Source: Paraburkholderia sp. FT54 (lineage in GTDB: Bacteria > Pseudomonadota > Gammaproteobacteria > Burkholderiales > Burkholderiaceae). From it: a stretch of DNA of 64,000 nucleotides. Location: NCBI RefSeq assembly GCF_031585635.1, contig NZ_CP134196.1, positions 1,116,001 through 1,180,000 on the forward strand. The letters run 5' to 3'. How positions within the stretch are numbered: the stretch's first letter is position 1; each line of letters starts with the position of its first letter. A model generated the notes under the pieces. That model saw nothing but the letters and a program-made list of their open reading frames with translations, was not told where the DNA came from and searched no databases. This document shows, piece by piece, positions 17,419 to 29,027 of the stretch. The position numbers and the translations under genes were made by a program.

Positions 17419-18552
17419 ATGGACAGTTTCTACACCGACGAGCAACGCATGATCCGCGACGCCGCTCGCGACTTCGCCACCGAGCGGCTCGCGCCGCACG
17501 CGGGTCAATGGGACCGCGACGCGCAACTGCCCGCCGAGGTCGTCAAGCAGATGGGCGAACTCGGTTTTCTCGGCATGATCGTGCCGGCGGAGTGGGGCGG
17601 CTCCTACACGGACTACGTGGCCTATGCGCTCGCGCTCGAAGAGATCGCCGCGGGCTGCGCCGCCTGCGCGACGCTGATGAGCGTGCATAACTCGGTCGGC
17701 TGCGGGCCGATTCTCAACTTCGGCACGCAAGCGCAAAAAGACCGCTATTTGCAGGACCTCGCGACCGGCCGCCGCATCGGCGCGTTCTGCCTGACCGAGC
17801 CGCAGGCCGGTTCGGAGGCGAACAACCTGCGTACGCGCGCCGTATTGCGCGACGGCAAGTGGATCCTCAACGGCAGCAAGCAGTTCGTGACGAACGGCTC
17901 ACGCGCCGACCTTGCGATCGTCTTCGCCGTCACCGATCCCGACCGCGGCAAGCGCGGTCTGTCGGCCTTCATCGTGCCGACCGACACACCGGGGTTCAAC
18001 GTCGGCAAGCCGGAACACAAGCTCGGCATTCGCGCTTCCGACACCTGTCCGATTTCGCTCGACGACTGCGCCGTGCCAGACGCCAATCTGCTCGGCGAAC
18101 CGGGCGAGGGTTTGCGCATCGCGCTGTCGAACCTCGAAGGCGGCCGTGTTGGCATTGCCGCGCAGGCGGTCGGCATCGCGCGGGCCGCGTTCGATGCCGC
18201 GCGTCTCTACGCGAACGAACGCATCCAGTTCGGCAAGGCGCTGAAGGAGCATCAGACCATCGCCAACATGCTCGCCGACATGGCCACGCGCCTGAACGCC
18301 GCGCGGCTGCTGGTACATCACGCGGCGCGGCTGCGCACGGCGGGCAAGCCTTGTTTGTCGGAGGCCTCGCAGGCCAAGCTGTTCGCCTCGGAACTGGCCG
18401 AGGAGATCTGCTCGAACGCAATTCAGATTCACGGCGGCTATGGTTATCTCGAGGACTACGCGGTGGAGCGTCACTACCGCGATGCGCGTATCACGCAGAT
18501 TTACGAGGGGACCAGCGAGGTGCAACGCATGCTGATCGCGCGACATGTGTAA
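17419..18552 (+). CDS. acyl-CoA dehydrogenase, probably isobutyryl-CoA dehydrogenase
   Basis: The ATG at 17419 begins [20 protein letters not shown] and gives 377 residues; 67 upstream open codons lack family similarity. FAD-binding and substrate motifs are present: [33 protein letters not shown], and the C-terminal [20 protein letters not shown] and [12 protein letters not shown]. Glu363 (in IYEGTSE) is the expected catalytic base, as in short-chain enzymes. It is the first gene of the valine operon and would convert isobutyryl-CoA to methacrylyl-CoA. Chain specificity is inferred from context. Confidence 0.9.
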   Translation: MDSFYTDEQRMIRDAARDFATERLAPHAGQWDRDAQLPAEVVKQMGELGFLGMIVPAEWGGSYTDYVAYALALEEIAAGCAACATLMSVHNSVGCGPILNFGTQAQKDRYLQDLATGRRIGAFCLTEPQAGSEANNLRTRAVLRDGKWILNGSKQFVTNGSRADLAIVFAVTDPDRGKRGLSAFIVPTDTPGFNVGKPEHKLGIRASDTCPISLDDCAVPDANLLGEPGEGLRIALSNLEGGRVGIAAQAVGIARAAFDAARLYANERIQFGKALKEHQTIANMLADMATRLNAARLLVHHAARLRTAGKPCLSEASQAKLFASELAEEICSNAIQIHGGYGYLEDYAVERHYRDARITQIYEGTSEVQRMLIARHV

Positions 18553-18664
18553 ATGCAAAATGAAGCTGCGTTTGAGTGCAAAATAGCTTGCCCGCGGAGC
18601 AAAAGGTAGTGCGGCAGCGGGATAAAAAAACGGAGCGGATACACCGCGCCAACTGGAGACGACG

Positions 18665-20356
18665 ATGACTGCAGCGAAAGCATTTCTCGACGCGCGCGAC
18701 CTGTTATTGCGCCATCGAACCGACTACGACCGTGCGTACCGCGAATTCGCGTGGCCGGCACTGGGCGAGTTCAACTGGGCGCTCGACTACTTCGACGTAA
18801 TCGCGCGCAATAACGACAATCCCGCTCTGTGGATCGTCGACGATCCCGCCACCGACGGCCTGCGCCTGTCGTACGCGCAGATGTCGGAGCGTTCGGCGCG
18901 CATGGCCAATTTCCTGCGCGGCGTGGGCGTGGGCCGCGGCGACCGTTTGCTGCTGATGCTGCCGAACCGTGTCGAACTCTGGGACGTGATGCTCGCGGCC
19001 ATGAAGCTCGGCGCGATCGTGCTGCCCGCCACCACCCAGCTTTCCGCCGACGACGTGCGCGATCGCGTGCAGATCGGCGGCGCAAATTTCGTGGTGGTCG
19101 ATAGTGCGGAGCTGGCCAAATTCGATGCGCTCGAAGCGCCGCTCACGCGCCTGTCGGTCGGCGCCCCGCGCGACGGCTGGATCGACCTGGCCGCGGCGTA
19201 TGACGCATCGCCGCAATTCACGCCCGAGGGCGTGACGCAGGCCACCGACCCGATGCTGCTGTACTTCACGTCGGGCACGACCTCGAAGCCCAAGCTCGTC
19301 GAACACACGCATCAGAGCTATCCGGTCGGCCATCTGTCGACGATGTACTGGATCGGTCTGCAACCGAACGACATCCATTGGAATATCAGCTCGCCGGGCT
19401 GGGCCAAGCACGCGTGGAGCTGCTTCTTCGCGCCGTGGAATGCGCAGGCCTGCGTGTTCGTTTTCAATGTCCCGCGCTTCGTGCCGAAAGACACGCTGAA
19501 CGCGCTGGTGCGTTTCAACATCACCACGCTGTGCGCGCCGCCGACCGTCTGGCGCATGCTGGTGCAGGAGCATCTGAGCGACTATCCGGTCAAGCTGCGC
19601 GAAATCGTCGGCGCCGGCGAGCCGTTGAATCCCGAGGTCATCGAGCGCGTGAAGCACGCGTGGGGCATCACGATTCGCGACGGTTTCGGCCAGACCGAGA
19701 CCACCTGCCAGATCGGCAACTCGCCGGGCCAGCCGGTCGTGGCCGGTTCAATGGGGCGCCCGCTGCCGGGCTACACGATCGAGCTCATCGATGCCGACGA
19801 CCAGCCCGTCAGCGAAGGCGAAATCGCGCTGCCGCTGGCCGAACGGCCGCTCGGTCTGATGACCGGTTACGCGAACAACGCCAAGGCGACCGCGCAGGCC
19901 ATGCGCAACGGCTTCTACCGCACGTCCGACGTCGCGCTGCGCCGTGACGACGGCTACTACGTCTATGTGGGCCGCGCCGACGACGTCTTCAAATCGTCCG
20001 ACTACCGCCTCAGTCCGTTCGAACTCGAAAGCGTGCTGATCGAACACGAGGCGATCGGCGAGGCCGCCGTGGTGCCGAGCGCCGACGCGTTGCGTCTGTC
20101 GGTGCCCAAGGCGTTCGTCACCGTGCGCCAGGGTTACGAAGCCGGTCCCGAACTCGCGCGCGCCGTGTTCGCGTTCTCGCGCGAAAAGCTCGCGCCGTAC
20201 AAGCGGATTCGCCGCCTGCAATTCAGCGAGTTGCCCAAGACCATCTCCGGCAAGATTCGCCGCGTCGAATTGCGGCGCCGCGAAATGGAACGCGAGACCG
20301 AACCCGCGCGTCTGCCCGATGAGTATTGGGAAGAAGATTTCCCGGATCTGCGTTGA
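18665..20356 (+). CDS. acyl-CoA synthetase (AMP-forming)
   Basis: 563 residues with the full adenylate-forming core: the phosphate loop LLYFTSGTTSKPKLVEHTHQ, the aromatic substrate region, DGFGQTETT, GYYVYVGRADDVFKSSDYRL with the hinge Asp, and the C-terminal PKTISGKIRRVELRRREM with the catalytic Lys. It probably activates a short or branched acid such as isobutyrate, propionate or 3-hydroxyisobutyrate for the surrounding pathway. Within the operon it starts 112 bases after the dehydrogenase and ends 59 bases before mmsA. The substrate is not readable from sequence. Confidence 0.9.
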   Translation: MTAAKAFLDARDLLLRHRTDYDRAYREFAWPALGEFNWALDYFDVIARNNDNPALWIVDDPATDGLRLSYAQMSERSARMANFLRGVGVGRGDRLLLMLPNRVELWDVMLAAMKLGAIVLPATTQLSADDVRDRVQIGGANFVVVDSAELAKFDALEAPLTRLSVGAPRDGWIDLAAAYDASPQFTPEGVTQATDPMLLYFTSGTTSKPKLVEHTHQSYPVGHLSTMYWIGLQPNDIHWNISSPGWAKHAWSCFFAPWNAQACVFVFNVPRFVPKDTLNALVRFNITTLCAPPTVWRMLVQEHLSDYPVKLREIVGAGEPLNPEVIERVKHAWGITIRDGFGQTETTCQIGNSPGQPVVAGSMGRPLPGYTIELIDADDQPVSEGEIALPLAERPLGLMTGYANNAKATAQAMRNGFYRTSDVALRRDDGYYVYVGRADDVFKSSDYRLSPFELESVLIEHEAIGEAAVVPSADALRLSVPKAFVTVRQGYEAGPELARAVFAFSREKLAPYKRIRRLQFSELPKTISGKIRRVELRRREMERETEPARLPDEYWEEDFPDLR

Positions 20357-20415
20357 TTTTATTTGTCCCCAGTCACTGTCCGGCCGCCTTGCGGCCACTG
20401 CAGAGGAGTTTCAGC

Positions 20416-21927
<1,512 letters not shown>

Positions 21928-21961
21928 GTCCACGCGGCTTCTGGAGACTGGAGACGACATC

Positions 21962-22867
21962 ATGAAAATAGCCTTTATCGGGCTCGGCAACATGGGCGCG
22001 CCGATGGCGCACAACCTGCTCAAGGCGGGCCACGCGGTCAACGTGTTCGACCTCAATGCGCAAGCCGTGCAGGCGCTCGTCGATGCGGGCGCGAAGGCGG
22101 CAGGTTCGCCGAAAGCGGCGGTGACCGACGCGGAATGCGTGATCACCATGCTGCCCGCCGCGGCCCATGTGCGCAGCGTGCTGAGCGCGGACGACGGTAT
22201 CTTCGCCGGCATCGCGAAGGGCGTGACGATCATCGATTCAAGCACGATCGATCCCGCGAGCGTCAAATCGTTCGCCGAACTCGCGCAGCGGCACGGCAAC
22301 ACCTTCGTCGATGCGCCCGTGTCCGGCGGCACCGGCGGCGCGGCGGCCGGCACGCTGACGTTCATGGTCGGCGGCAGCGCGAGCGCGTATGAGCAGGTCA
22401 AGCCAGTGCTCTCGGCGATGGGCAAGAACATCGTGCATTGCGGCGACACCGGCACCGGCCAGGTCGCGAAGATCTGCAACAACTTGGTACTCGGCATCAC
22501 GATGGCGGGCGTGGCCGAGGCGATGTCGCTCGGCGAGGCGCTCGGTATCGACGCGAAAGTGCTGGGCGGCATCATCAATACATCGACGGGACGCTGCTGG
22601 AGTTCGGACACCTACAATCCGATGCCCGGCGTGATCGAAACAGCGCCGTCTACGCGCGGTTACACGGGCGGCTTCGGCACGGATCTGATGCTCAAGGATC
22701 TGGGCCTCGCCACCGACGCCGCTAAATTCGCGCGTCAACCGGTCTATCTCGGGGCATTGGCTCAACAGCTTTATCAAACGATGAGCACGAAGGGCGCGGG
22801 ACGCCTGGACTTCTCGGCGGTGATCAAGCTCTATCGCAAAGAGGATAAGGACGGAGGCGCGGCATGA
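21962..22867 (+). CDS. mmsB: 3-hydroxyisobutyrate dehydrogenase
   Basis: 301 residues. The N-terminal Rossmann motif is MKIAFIGLGNMGAPMAHNLL. FVDAPVSGGTGGAAAGTLTF is the substrate-binding signature, and GTGQVAKICNNLVLGITMAG carries catalytic Lys170. The C-terminal GFGTDLMLKDLGLATDAA is typical of the beta-hydroxyacid dehydrogenase family. It oxidises 3-hydroxyisobutyrate to methylmalonate semialdehyde for MmsA. The start follows GGAGACTGGAGACGAC, and the end overlaps the next gene by ATGA, so translation is coupled. Confidence 0.95.
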   Translation: MKIAFIGLGNMGAPMAHNLLKAGHAVNVFDLNAQAVQALVDAGAKAAGSPKAAVTDAECVITMLPAAAHVRSVLSADDGIFAGIAKGVTIIDSSTIDPASVKSFAELAQRHGNTFVDAPVSGGTGGAAAGTLTFMVGGSASAYEQVKPVLSAMGKNIVHCGDTGTGQVAKICNNLVLGITMAGVAEAMSLGEALGIDAKVLGGIINTSTGRCWSSDTYNPMPGVIETAPSTRGYTGGFGTDLMLKDLGLATDAAKFARQPVYLGALAQQLYQTMSTKGAGRLDFSAVIKLYRKEDKDGGAA

Positions 22868-23679
22868 TCGAACTCGACTACGCGCACGACGGCGCTGTCG
22901 CGCAACTCACGCTCAAGCGGCCGCCCGCCAACGCGTTTACGCCCGAAGGCTTGTTGCAATTGCAGCAGACCGTCGAGCGTTTGAACGGCGAGGCGCGCGT
23001 GCGCGCAATCGTGATTACCGGCGACGGACCCAGGTTCTTCAGCGCGGGCGCCGACCTGAACACCTTCGCCGACGGCAACCGCGAAGTCGCGCGCACGGCG
23101 GCGGCGCGCTTCGGCGCGGCCTTCGAGACCTTGCAGAACGCGCGGCCTGTGGTGATCGCGGCGATCAACGGTTATGCGATGGGTGGCGGGCTCGAATGCG
23201 CGCTCGCTTGCGATATTCGCATCGCGGAACAGCATGCGTTGCTGGCGTTGCCCGAGACCGCGGTCGGCTTGCTGCCCTGCGGTTGCGGCACGCAGACGCT
23301 GCCGTGGCTGGTCGGCGAAGGCTGGGCCAAGCGGATGATTCTGACGGGCGAGCGCGTAGACGCGGCGACGGCGCTGCGCATCGGCCTGGTCGAAGAAGTG
23401 GTGGAGAAGGGCGCGGCGCGCGAGGCCGCGCTGACCATGGCGGCGCGCGTCGCTACGTTGAGTCCGCAGGCAGTCGGCTTCAGCAAGACGCTGATTCATC
23501 AGGGGCGCAACGGCGTGCCGCGCGCGGCGGCGCTGGCGCTGGAACGCGAGCGCTTTGTCGATCTGTTCCACGGCGCCGATCAGCGCGAAGGCGTCAACGC
23601 GTTCCTTGAAAAGCGCACGCCGCGCTGGCAGGTGACGCAGGCCGCGCAGGCGGACGCCTCGCAGCAGGAGACGCATTGA
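22864..23679 (+). CDS. enoyl-CoA hydratase, probable methacrylyl-CoA hydratase
   Basis: 271 residues of the crotonase fold. The oxyanion-hole segments are FFSAGADLNTFADG and NGYAMGGGLECALACDIRIA, followed by LPETAVGLLPCGCGTQTLPW with the Glu expected for hydration. Start and stop overlap mmsB (ATGA) and the next gene (TGATG), so it is embedded in the coupled core of the operon. Hydration of methacrylyl-CoA to 3-hydroxyisobutyryl-CoA is the missing step supplied by this position. The protein alone would fit general enoyl-CoA hydratases. Confidence 0.9.
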   Translation: MIELDYAHDGAVAQLTLKRPPANAFTPEGLLQLQQTVERLNGEARVRAIVITGDGPRFFSAGADLNTFADGNREVARTAAARFGAAFETLQNARPVVIAAINGYAMGGGLECALACDIRIAEQHALLALPETAVGLLPCGCGTQTLPWLVGEGWAKRMILTGERVDAATALRIGLVEEVVEKGAAREAALTMAARVATLSPQAVGFSKTLIHQGRNGVPRAAALALERERFVDLFHGADQREGVNAFLEKRTPRWQVTQAAQADASQQETH

Positions 23680-24827
23680 TGAGCGCCTTGCAAAGCGTCA
23701 TACCCGGTACGAGCCTTGAAGCGGAACGCGAGATTCTGTTTCGCGTCGTCAACCGTGTGGCGATTATCACGCTGAACCGGCCGGCGGCGCTCAATGCGCT
23801 TTCGCACGCCATGGTGCGTGAACTCGCCGTGCTGGTCGAGCATTGCCGCACCGACGATGGCATCGTCGCGCTCGTGCTGAAAGGCGCGGGCGCCAAAGGC
23901 TTCTGCGCTGGCGGCGACGTGCGCGAAGTGCAACGCCTCGCGAAGAACGGCGACAGCCGTTGGCTCGCGTTCTTCGTCGACGAATACCGGCTCGACTATG
24001 CGCTGCACACGTTTCCGAAGCCGGTGGTCGCGTTGCTCGACGGCATTACGATGGGCGGCGGCATGGGGCTCGGCCAGGCAGCGCGGCTGCGCATCGTGAC
24101 CGAGCGCAGCAAGATCGCCATGCCGGAGACGCGCATCGGCTTTCTGCCGGACGTCGGCGCGACGCGCTTTCTGAGCGTGATGCCGGCGGAACTCGAGCTA
24201 TATGTCGGGCTGACCGGCGCGACCTTGTCCGGTGCCGACGCGTTGCGCCTGCAACTGGCGGATCTGTGCGTGCCGGCCGAATGGCTCGCCAGTTTCGAAG
24301 AGCGTTTGCAACGCATGCCCCGCGATGGCGATTTGATGGCCGCCTTGCGCGGCGTGTTCGAGCCGCCGTGCAACATCATTCCGCACGCGCCGCTGGCGGC
24401 GTTCACGCAACTGATCTTGCGGCATTTCGACCGGCGTTCGAGCGTCGAGCGAATGGTCGCGACGGTGCGGCACGACCTGGAGCGCGAGCCGCCGCGCGAG
24501 GTGAAGCAGTGGTTGCAGGCCACCTACGACGCGCTGACCAGTCATTCGCCCACCATGCTTTTCGTCACACGTGAGGCGCTTTTGCGTGGCCGGCAGATGA
24601 CCTTGGCCGAGTGCTTCCGCATGGAACTTGGCATTGTGAAGCGCGTGATCGAGGAGGGGGACTTCTGCGAAGGCGTGCGAGCCCAGTTGATCGAGAAGGA
24701 CCGCAAAGCCCGCTGGGCGCCTGCCACGCTCGCCGAGGTGCGGCCGGAGCGTGTCACGCATTTCCTCGCTTCGCCGTGGAAGAGCGAGGTTCATCCGCTG
24801 GCCGCGTTGGGCGCGCAGTTGGGGTGA
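23679..24827 (+). CDS. 3-hydroxyisobutyryl-CoA hydrolase (crotonase family)
   Basis: 382 residues, longer than hydratases and matching the HIBYL-CoA hydrolase subgroup. It has GFCAGGDVREVQRL, DGITMGGGMGLGQAARLRIV and the subgroup-specific KIAMPETRIGFLPDVGATRF. The C-terminal extension includes SPTMLFVTREALLRGRQMTL and a KDRKARWAPATL tail, also specific. It releases free 3-hydroxyisobutyrate for MmsB. The start codon shares a base with the preceding stop. It closes the valine operon. Confidence 0.9.
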   Translation: MSALQSVIPGTSLEAEREILFRVVNRVAIITLNRPAALNALSHAMVRELAVLVEHCRTDDGIVALVLKGAGAKGFCAGGDVREVQRLAKNGDSRWLAFFVDEYRLDYALHTFPKPVVALLDGITMGGGMGLGQAARLRIVTERSKIAMPETRIGFLPDVGATRFLSVMPAELELYVGLTGATLSGADALRLQLADLCVPAEWLASFEERLQRMPRDGDLMAALRGVFEPPCNIIPHAPLAAFTQLILRHFDRRSSVERMVATVRHDLEREPPREVKQWLQATYDALTSHSPTMLFVTREALLRGRQMTLAECFRMELGIVKRVIEEGDFCEGVRAQLIEKDRKARWAPATLAEVRPERVTHFLASPWKSEVHPLAALGAQLG

Positions 24828-24992
24828 AGTGGACCGGGCGCGGCACGCAGCGCCGTGCGAGAGAGGCGATCAACTTTCGCCGGCCGTTTCACCGTGCGCA
24901 GGCGCACGAGCGTGAATGGGACTGGACGTCGCCCATCCGAGCATGCAGATTTGCTGTCCACATTACGTCAGGCGTCTAACCGGAGGCAAACG

Positions 24993-25655
24993 ATGACACG
25001 AGTTCGCGTTGAGGGCTTCACCATCTCGCTCGACGGATACGGCGCAGGTCCGAATCAGGACATCAACAATCCGCTCGGCGTTGGCGGGACGGATCTGCAC
25101 CAGTGGCTTGTCCCCACACGCACGTTCCAGCGGACCTTGTTCGGTAAGGACAGCGGTACGAGCGGGGTTGACGATGATTTCGCCGCCCGTGGCTTTCAGA
25201 GTGTCGGGGCCTGGATTCTTGGGAGGAACATGTTCGGACCCATTCGTGGGGACTGGCCGGACACAAACTGGAAAGGATGGTGGGGAGACAATCCACCGTA
25301 TCACGTTCCAGTCTTCATCTTGACCCATCATGCTCGTTCCCCCATCGAGATGGAAGGCGGCACGACGTTCCACTTCATAACAGGAGGCATTCGCGAGGCG
25401 CTCGACCGCGCACGCGAGGCCGCTGCCGGATTGGACGTGCGGATCGGCGGTGGGCCGGACACAATCCGGCAGTATCTTCGTGAGGGCCTTATCGATGAAC
25501 TGCACATTGCTATCGCGCCGGTTCTGCTCGGGCGGGGAGAATCGCTGTTCGAAGGGCTTGACTTGCGGGCTCTGGGATACGAATGCGTCGAATCCGTAGC
25601 GTCGGAGAAGGCCACGCATGTCGTCCTACGGCGCCAGGGGCACGCGGACGCCTAG
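24993..25655 (+). CDS. dihydrofolate reductase family protein (RibD C-terminal-like)
   Basis: 220 residues from the ATG at 24993, preceded by CGGAGG 6 bases upstream. It starts MTRVRVEGFTISLDGYGAGP, the N-terminal strand of the RibD_C/DHFR-like fold. Other motifs are GAWILGRNMFGPIRGDWP, VFILTHHARSPIEMEGGTTF, and VRIGGGPDTIRQYLREGLID with the nucleotide-binding GGG loop, then ELHIAIAPVLLGRGESLFEG. These proteins are NADPH-dependent reductases of unknown substrate, distinct from FolA. It is transcribed separately from the valine operon and ends at a strong terminator. Confidence 0.88.
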   Translation: MTRVRVEGFTISLDGYGAGPNQDINNPLGVGGTDLHQWLVPTRTFQRTLFGKDSGTSGVDDDFAARGFQSVGAWILGRNMFGPIRGDWPDTNWKGWWGDNPPYHVPVFILTHHARSPIEMEGGTTFHFITGGIREALDRAREAAAGLDVRIGGGPDTIRQYLREGLIDELHIAIAPVLLGRGESLFEGLDLRALGYECVESVASEKATHVVLRRQGHADA

Positions 25656-25667
25656 CCGCTCGCTGGA

Positions 25668-25703
25668 GGCCGACGTCCCTGGCGGGACGTCGGCCCTTTC
25701 ACT
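25668..25703 (+). terminator. intrinsic terminator after DHFR-like gene
   Basis: A perfect 12-bp stem (GGCCGACGTCCC at 25668-25679 and GGGACGTCGGCC at 25684-25695) with a TGGC loop, followed by CTTTCACT. It sits 12 bases past the stop at 25655. The U tract is short, but the stem is very strong. Confidence 0.8.
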
Positions 25704-25854
25704 ATATAGCCCGTTTCAGTGAAGACGACTCGTGCGGACTATGTCCACGACGGAAAGCACCGCTCTCCCGAGCGCGCGAGACAACTCGGTCAGCCAGACG
25801 CGAGTGTTGCTCTGCTAAAGCCCCAAGTAGCGTACAGCGGGCATTTTCCTTTCC

Positions 25855-28593
25855 TCACTTCTCGCCCGTCTCTTCTCCGCCCACCTGTTCCCTGACGACT
25901 CTCGCCATCACGCGCGAGCGTTCGGTTTCCAGCACGGTGTTGGCATCGACACGTCCGAACAGGTCGAGGAGTGGCGCGACGAGACCCGTCCAGCCCGTCT
26001 GGTGACTGGCCCCGAGGCCCGCGCCATTGTCACCGTGGAAGTACTCGTAGAACAGGATCAGGTCGCGCCAGTGCGGATCGTTCTGAAACTTTTCCGTTCC
26101 TCCATAGACCGGCCGTTTGCCATCGGCGTCGCGCAGGAACGTACCGGTCAGGCGACGGACAATCTCCTGCGCCACTTCGAAGAGCGTCATGTGCCGCCCG
26201 GAGCCGGTCGGGCATTCGACCTTGAAATCATCGCCGAAAAAACTGTAAAGGTTCACCAGCGCGCGGATGATCAACAAGTTGACCGGCATCCACACCGGAC
26301 CGCGCCAGTTGGAGTTACCGCCGAACATGCCGGTATTCGACTCGGCCGGCAGGTACTGCACCTTGTACTCCTGTCCGCCGATGTGGAGCACGAACGGATG
26401 TTCGAGGTGATAGCGGGAAAGCGAACGAATGCCGTGCGGCCCGAGGAACTCGTTCTCGTCGAGCATGTAACCGAGCACGCGCTCGAGCTTGCGCTTGTTG
26501 AGGATCGACAACAGTCTGCGCTCCTTGTGCCCGATGAAGCCGCCGTCAGTCGGCGCCACATGGGCAACCAGTTCGGGGTAGCGCTTGCGAAACTGTGTGA
26601 TCAGCTCCAGCAGCCTTGGATAGTGAGTGACAGCACTCGCTTCGAACACCGACGACGCGCACAGCGGCAACAGCCCGACCATCGACCTTACCTTCAGACG
26701 CATCGTCTGGCCGTCGGGGAGTCGCAGCAGATCATAGAAAAAGCCGTCCTCCTCATCCCACATCTCGTCCTGATTCACGCCGATACGATCCATCGCATAC
26801 GCAATCCACATGAAATGCTGGACGAACTTGAAAGCGACCTCCTCGTAGATCGGATCGTACTCGGTCAGAATCAGCGCCATCTCCAGCATGCACTGGCAAT
26901 AGAATGCCATCCACGCCGTCCCGTCGGCCTGCTCCAGCGATCCGCCGGTCGGAAGCTGCGCGCTGCGGTCGAATACACCAATGTTGTCCAGACCCAGAAA
27001 GCCGCCGGCGAAGACGTTGTGCCCCGCGGGGTCCTTGCGATTGACCCACCAGTTGAAATTGAGCATCAACCCCTGAAACGAGCGTTCGAGGAAGCGCGGG
27101 TCAGCCCGGCCCAGTTCTTTCTCAAACTTGTAGAGCCAGAGCGTGGCTGCGGCATGCACGGGCGGATTCACGTCGCTGAAGTTCCACTCGTAGGCGGGGA
27201 TCTGCCCGCTTGGATGGAAGTACAGGGTGCGCAGCATCAACAGCAGTTGCTCCTTGGCGAAATCGAAATCGACCAATGCCAGCGAGATCGTATGGAAGGC
27301 CAAATCCCACGCTGCGTACCACGGGTACTCCCACTTGTCCGGCATGGAAATCACGTCGGCATTCAACATGTGGAACCACTCCGTGTTGCGCACGTCGTGA
27401 CGGGCAGCCTCGAGCAACGGATGGCTGCGATGCTCGCGCAGCCAGCGTTCGAGATCGAAGTAGTAGTACTGTTTGCCCCACAGCATTCCCGCCAACGCCT
27501 GACGGTGCACCCGCCGTTGATCCTCGGTCAGCGACCCGGGAGCAATCCGTTTGTAGAAGTCGTCAGCGTCGGCAATACGGTTGTCAAATATCTCCTCAAA
27601 GTCGCCGAAGACATTGTCCAGCCGGGTTGCTGTCAGGCGCAGCCGAATGGTCGTACTGCCGCCGCCAGCTACATCGCAGAGGTAATGGACGGCAGCCTTG
27701 GTTCCTGTTCTCGCGGGATTCACCGCGTCGCCCTGGCCCGCAACGACGTAGGCATGGAACGCATCCTTGACGTAGGGCGACGCGTTAGGTTGATTCCACA
27801 GATGCTGCGCATTGCTCTCATTTTCGGTGAAGAGCGTCTCTGGTGCGCCATCGTAATGCAGCCAGTACTCGCCTAGCTCATGGTGCGCAGCCAGAATGGC
27901 GCCAGGACCCGCATCGCGCAGCGAGGGCTTGCGATCGTCGTCACCCCACGACCATGTATTGCGGAACCATAGTGTCGGCAGGAGCCGTAGCCGTGCCGCT
28001 TCCGGTCCACGGTTGTGCACGCAAATCCGCACAAGAATGTCTTCCGGGCCTGCCTTGGCGTATTCCACGAACACGTCGAAATACCGGTCATCAGCAAACA
28101 CGCCCGTGTCGAGCAGTTCGTACTCGAACTCCTCCCGTGATCGCGTCCGGTTGGTCTCCACCAGGTCGCGATACGGATATTCTCGCTGCGGATACTTGTA
28201 GAGGTACTTCATGTAGGAGTGAGTGGGTGTGCTGTCGAGGTAAAAGTAATACTCCTTGACATCCTCACCATGGTTGCCCTCGCTGTTGGTGAGGCCGAAC
28301 AGGCGCTCCTTCAAAATTGGATCGCGCTCGTTCCACAGCGCTAGCGCAAAGCACAGCCGTTGCCTGTCGTCGCATAGTCCGCCGAGCCCGTCTTCGCCCC
28401 ACTTGTAGGCGCGTGAGCGTGCCTGGTCATGGGTGAAGTAGTTCCATGCGTCGCCATTTTCGCTGTAGTCCTCCCGGACCGTCCCCCACTGACGCTCACT
28501 GAGATAGGGCCCCCACTTCTTCCAATGGACCTGAGCCTCGCGTGCGTCGTTCAGGCGCTTTTGTTCCGCTACTTCCACGATGACGGGGCTCAT
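25855..28593 (-). CDS. glucosidase-like protein, MGH1/GH63-type (alpha/alpha)6 barrel
   Basis: 912 residues with no signal peptide, so cytosolic. The N-terminal half ([20 protein letters not shown] onward) is a beta-sandwich substrate-binding domain. The C-terminal half holds the helical barrel, with [31 protein letters not shown] and [20 protein letters not shown], segments conserved in bacterial mannosylglycerate hydrolase 1-like and GH63 proteins. Acid/base residues are likely the Asp of AAWDL and a Glu late in the barrel ([10 protein letters not shown]). Likely an exo-glucosidase acting on oligosaccharides. It stands alone, with an inverted repeat before its start. Confidence 0.85.
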   Translation of the reverse strand: MSPVIVEVAEQKRLNDAREAQVHWKKWGPYLSERQWGTVREDYSENGDAWNYFTHDQARSRAYKWGEDGLGGLCDDRQRLCFALALWNERDPILKERLFGLTNSEGNHGEDVKEYYFYLDSTPTHSYMKYLYKYPQREYPYRDLVETNRTRSREEFEYELLDTGVFADDRYFDVFVEYAKAGPEDILVRICVHNRGPEAARLRLLPTLWFRNTWSWGDDDRKPSLRDAGPGAILAAHHELGEYWLHYDGAPETLFTENESNAQHLWNQPNASPYVKDAFHAYVVAGQGDAVNPARTGTKAAVHYLCDVAGGGSTTIRLRLTATRLDNVFGDFEEIFDNRIADADDFYKRIAPGSLTEDQRRVHRQALAGMLWGKQYYYFDLERWLREHRSHPLLEAARHDVRNTEWFHMLNADVISMPDKWEYPWYAAWDLAFHTISLALVDFDFAKEQLLLMLRTLYFHPSGQIPAYEWNFSDVNPPVHAAATLWLYKFEKELGRADPRFLERSFQGLMLNFNWWVNRKDPAGHNVFAGGFLGLDNIGVFDRSAQLPTGGSLEQADGTAWMAFYCQCMLEMALILTEYDPIYEEVAFKFVQHFMWIAYAMDRIGVNQDEMWDEEDGFFYDLLRLPDGQTMRLKVRSMVGLLPLCASSVFEASAVTHYPRLLELITQFRKRYPELVAHVAPTDGGFIGHKERRLLSILNKRKLERVLGYMLDENEFLGPHGIRSLSRYHLEHPFVLHIGGQEYKVQYLPAESNTGMFGGNSNWRGPVWMPVNLLIIRALVNLYSFFGDDFKVECPTGSGRHMTLFEVAQEIVRRLTGTFLRDADGKRPVYGGTEKFQNDPHWRDLILFYEYFHGDNGAGLGASHQTGWTGLVAPLLDLFGRVDANTVLETERSRVMARVVREQVGGEETGEK

Positions 28594-29027
28594 GCTTTTC
28601 CTCCGTTACGGCTGATGAACTCGACTCCGCGTAACGCGGACGGTCGCGTTACGCGCGGGAAGACGTACTTCAACTTCGACGTCCAAGGCAGATAAGGACA
28701 CGCGGTTTGACTGCGTTCGCTTCGAGAAGGTACGCGCCGCGTGCGCTTTGCGTGAAAAGACTCCTGCGCGCGCCTTTGGCGAGTCGCCTGCAACTCAATG
28801 GCTCATGCCCTGGTCACCGTTACACAGTAGACTATCCGACGGAAGGCGAGGCGGTTCCGGGTTCCGCCTCTGCTTGCTGCGAAGGGTCTCCTGTTCGCGC
28901 ACGTTACTCCTCGCACACTTGTGTGCGCTGCACAAAACGGATTTTTTCCGCGAGCAGTTGTTGTCCTGTATGTCGCGCTGGGTCGACGGGCCGCAATGGA
29001 TCGCCCAGCGACGGTCGTGACAGACCG
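28594..29027. other. intergenic, 434 bases
   Basis: Lies between two minus-strand genes (AEC transporter stop and glucosidase start). It holds the dyad at 28628-28655 and otherwise nothing recognisable. Short frames here lack coding character. Confidence 0.45.
28628..28655. promoter_or_regulatory. perfect inverted repeat upstream of glucosidase gene
   Basis: Arms CGCGTAACGCG (28628-28638) and CGCGTTACGCG (28645-28655) are exact reverse complements around six bases. The position, 35-62 bases upstream of the minus-strand start at 28593, suits an operator or a leader hairpin. Each arm is itself nearly palindromic (CGCGTAACGCG), as in sites bound by tandem dimers. No regulator is adjacent. Confidence 0.5.
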
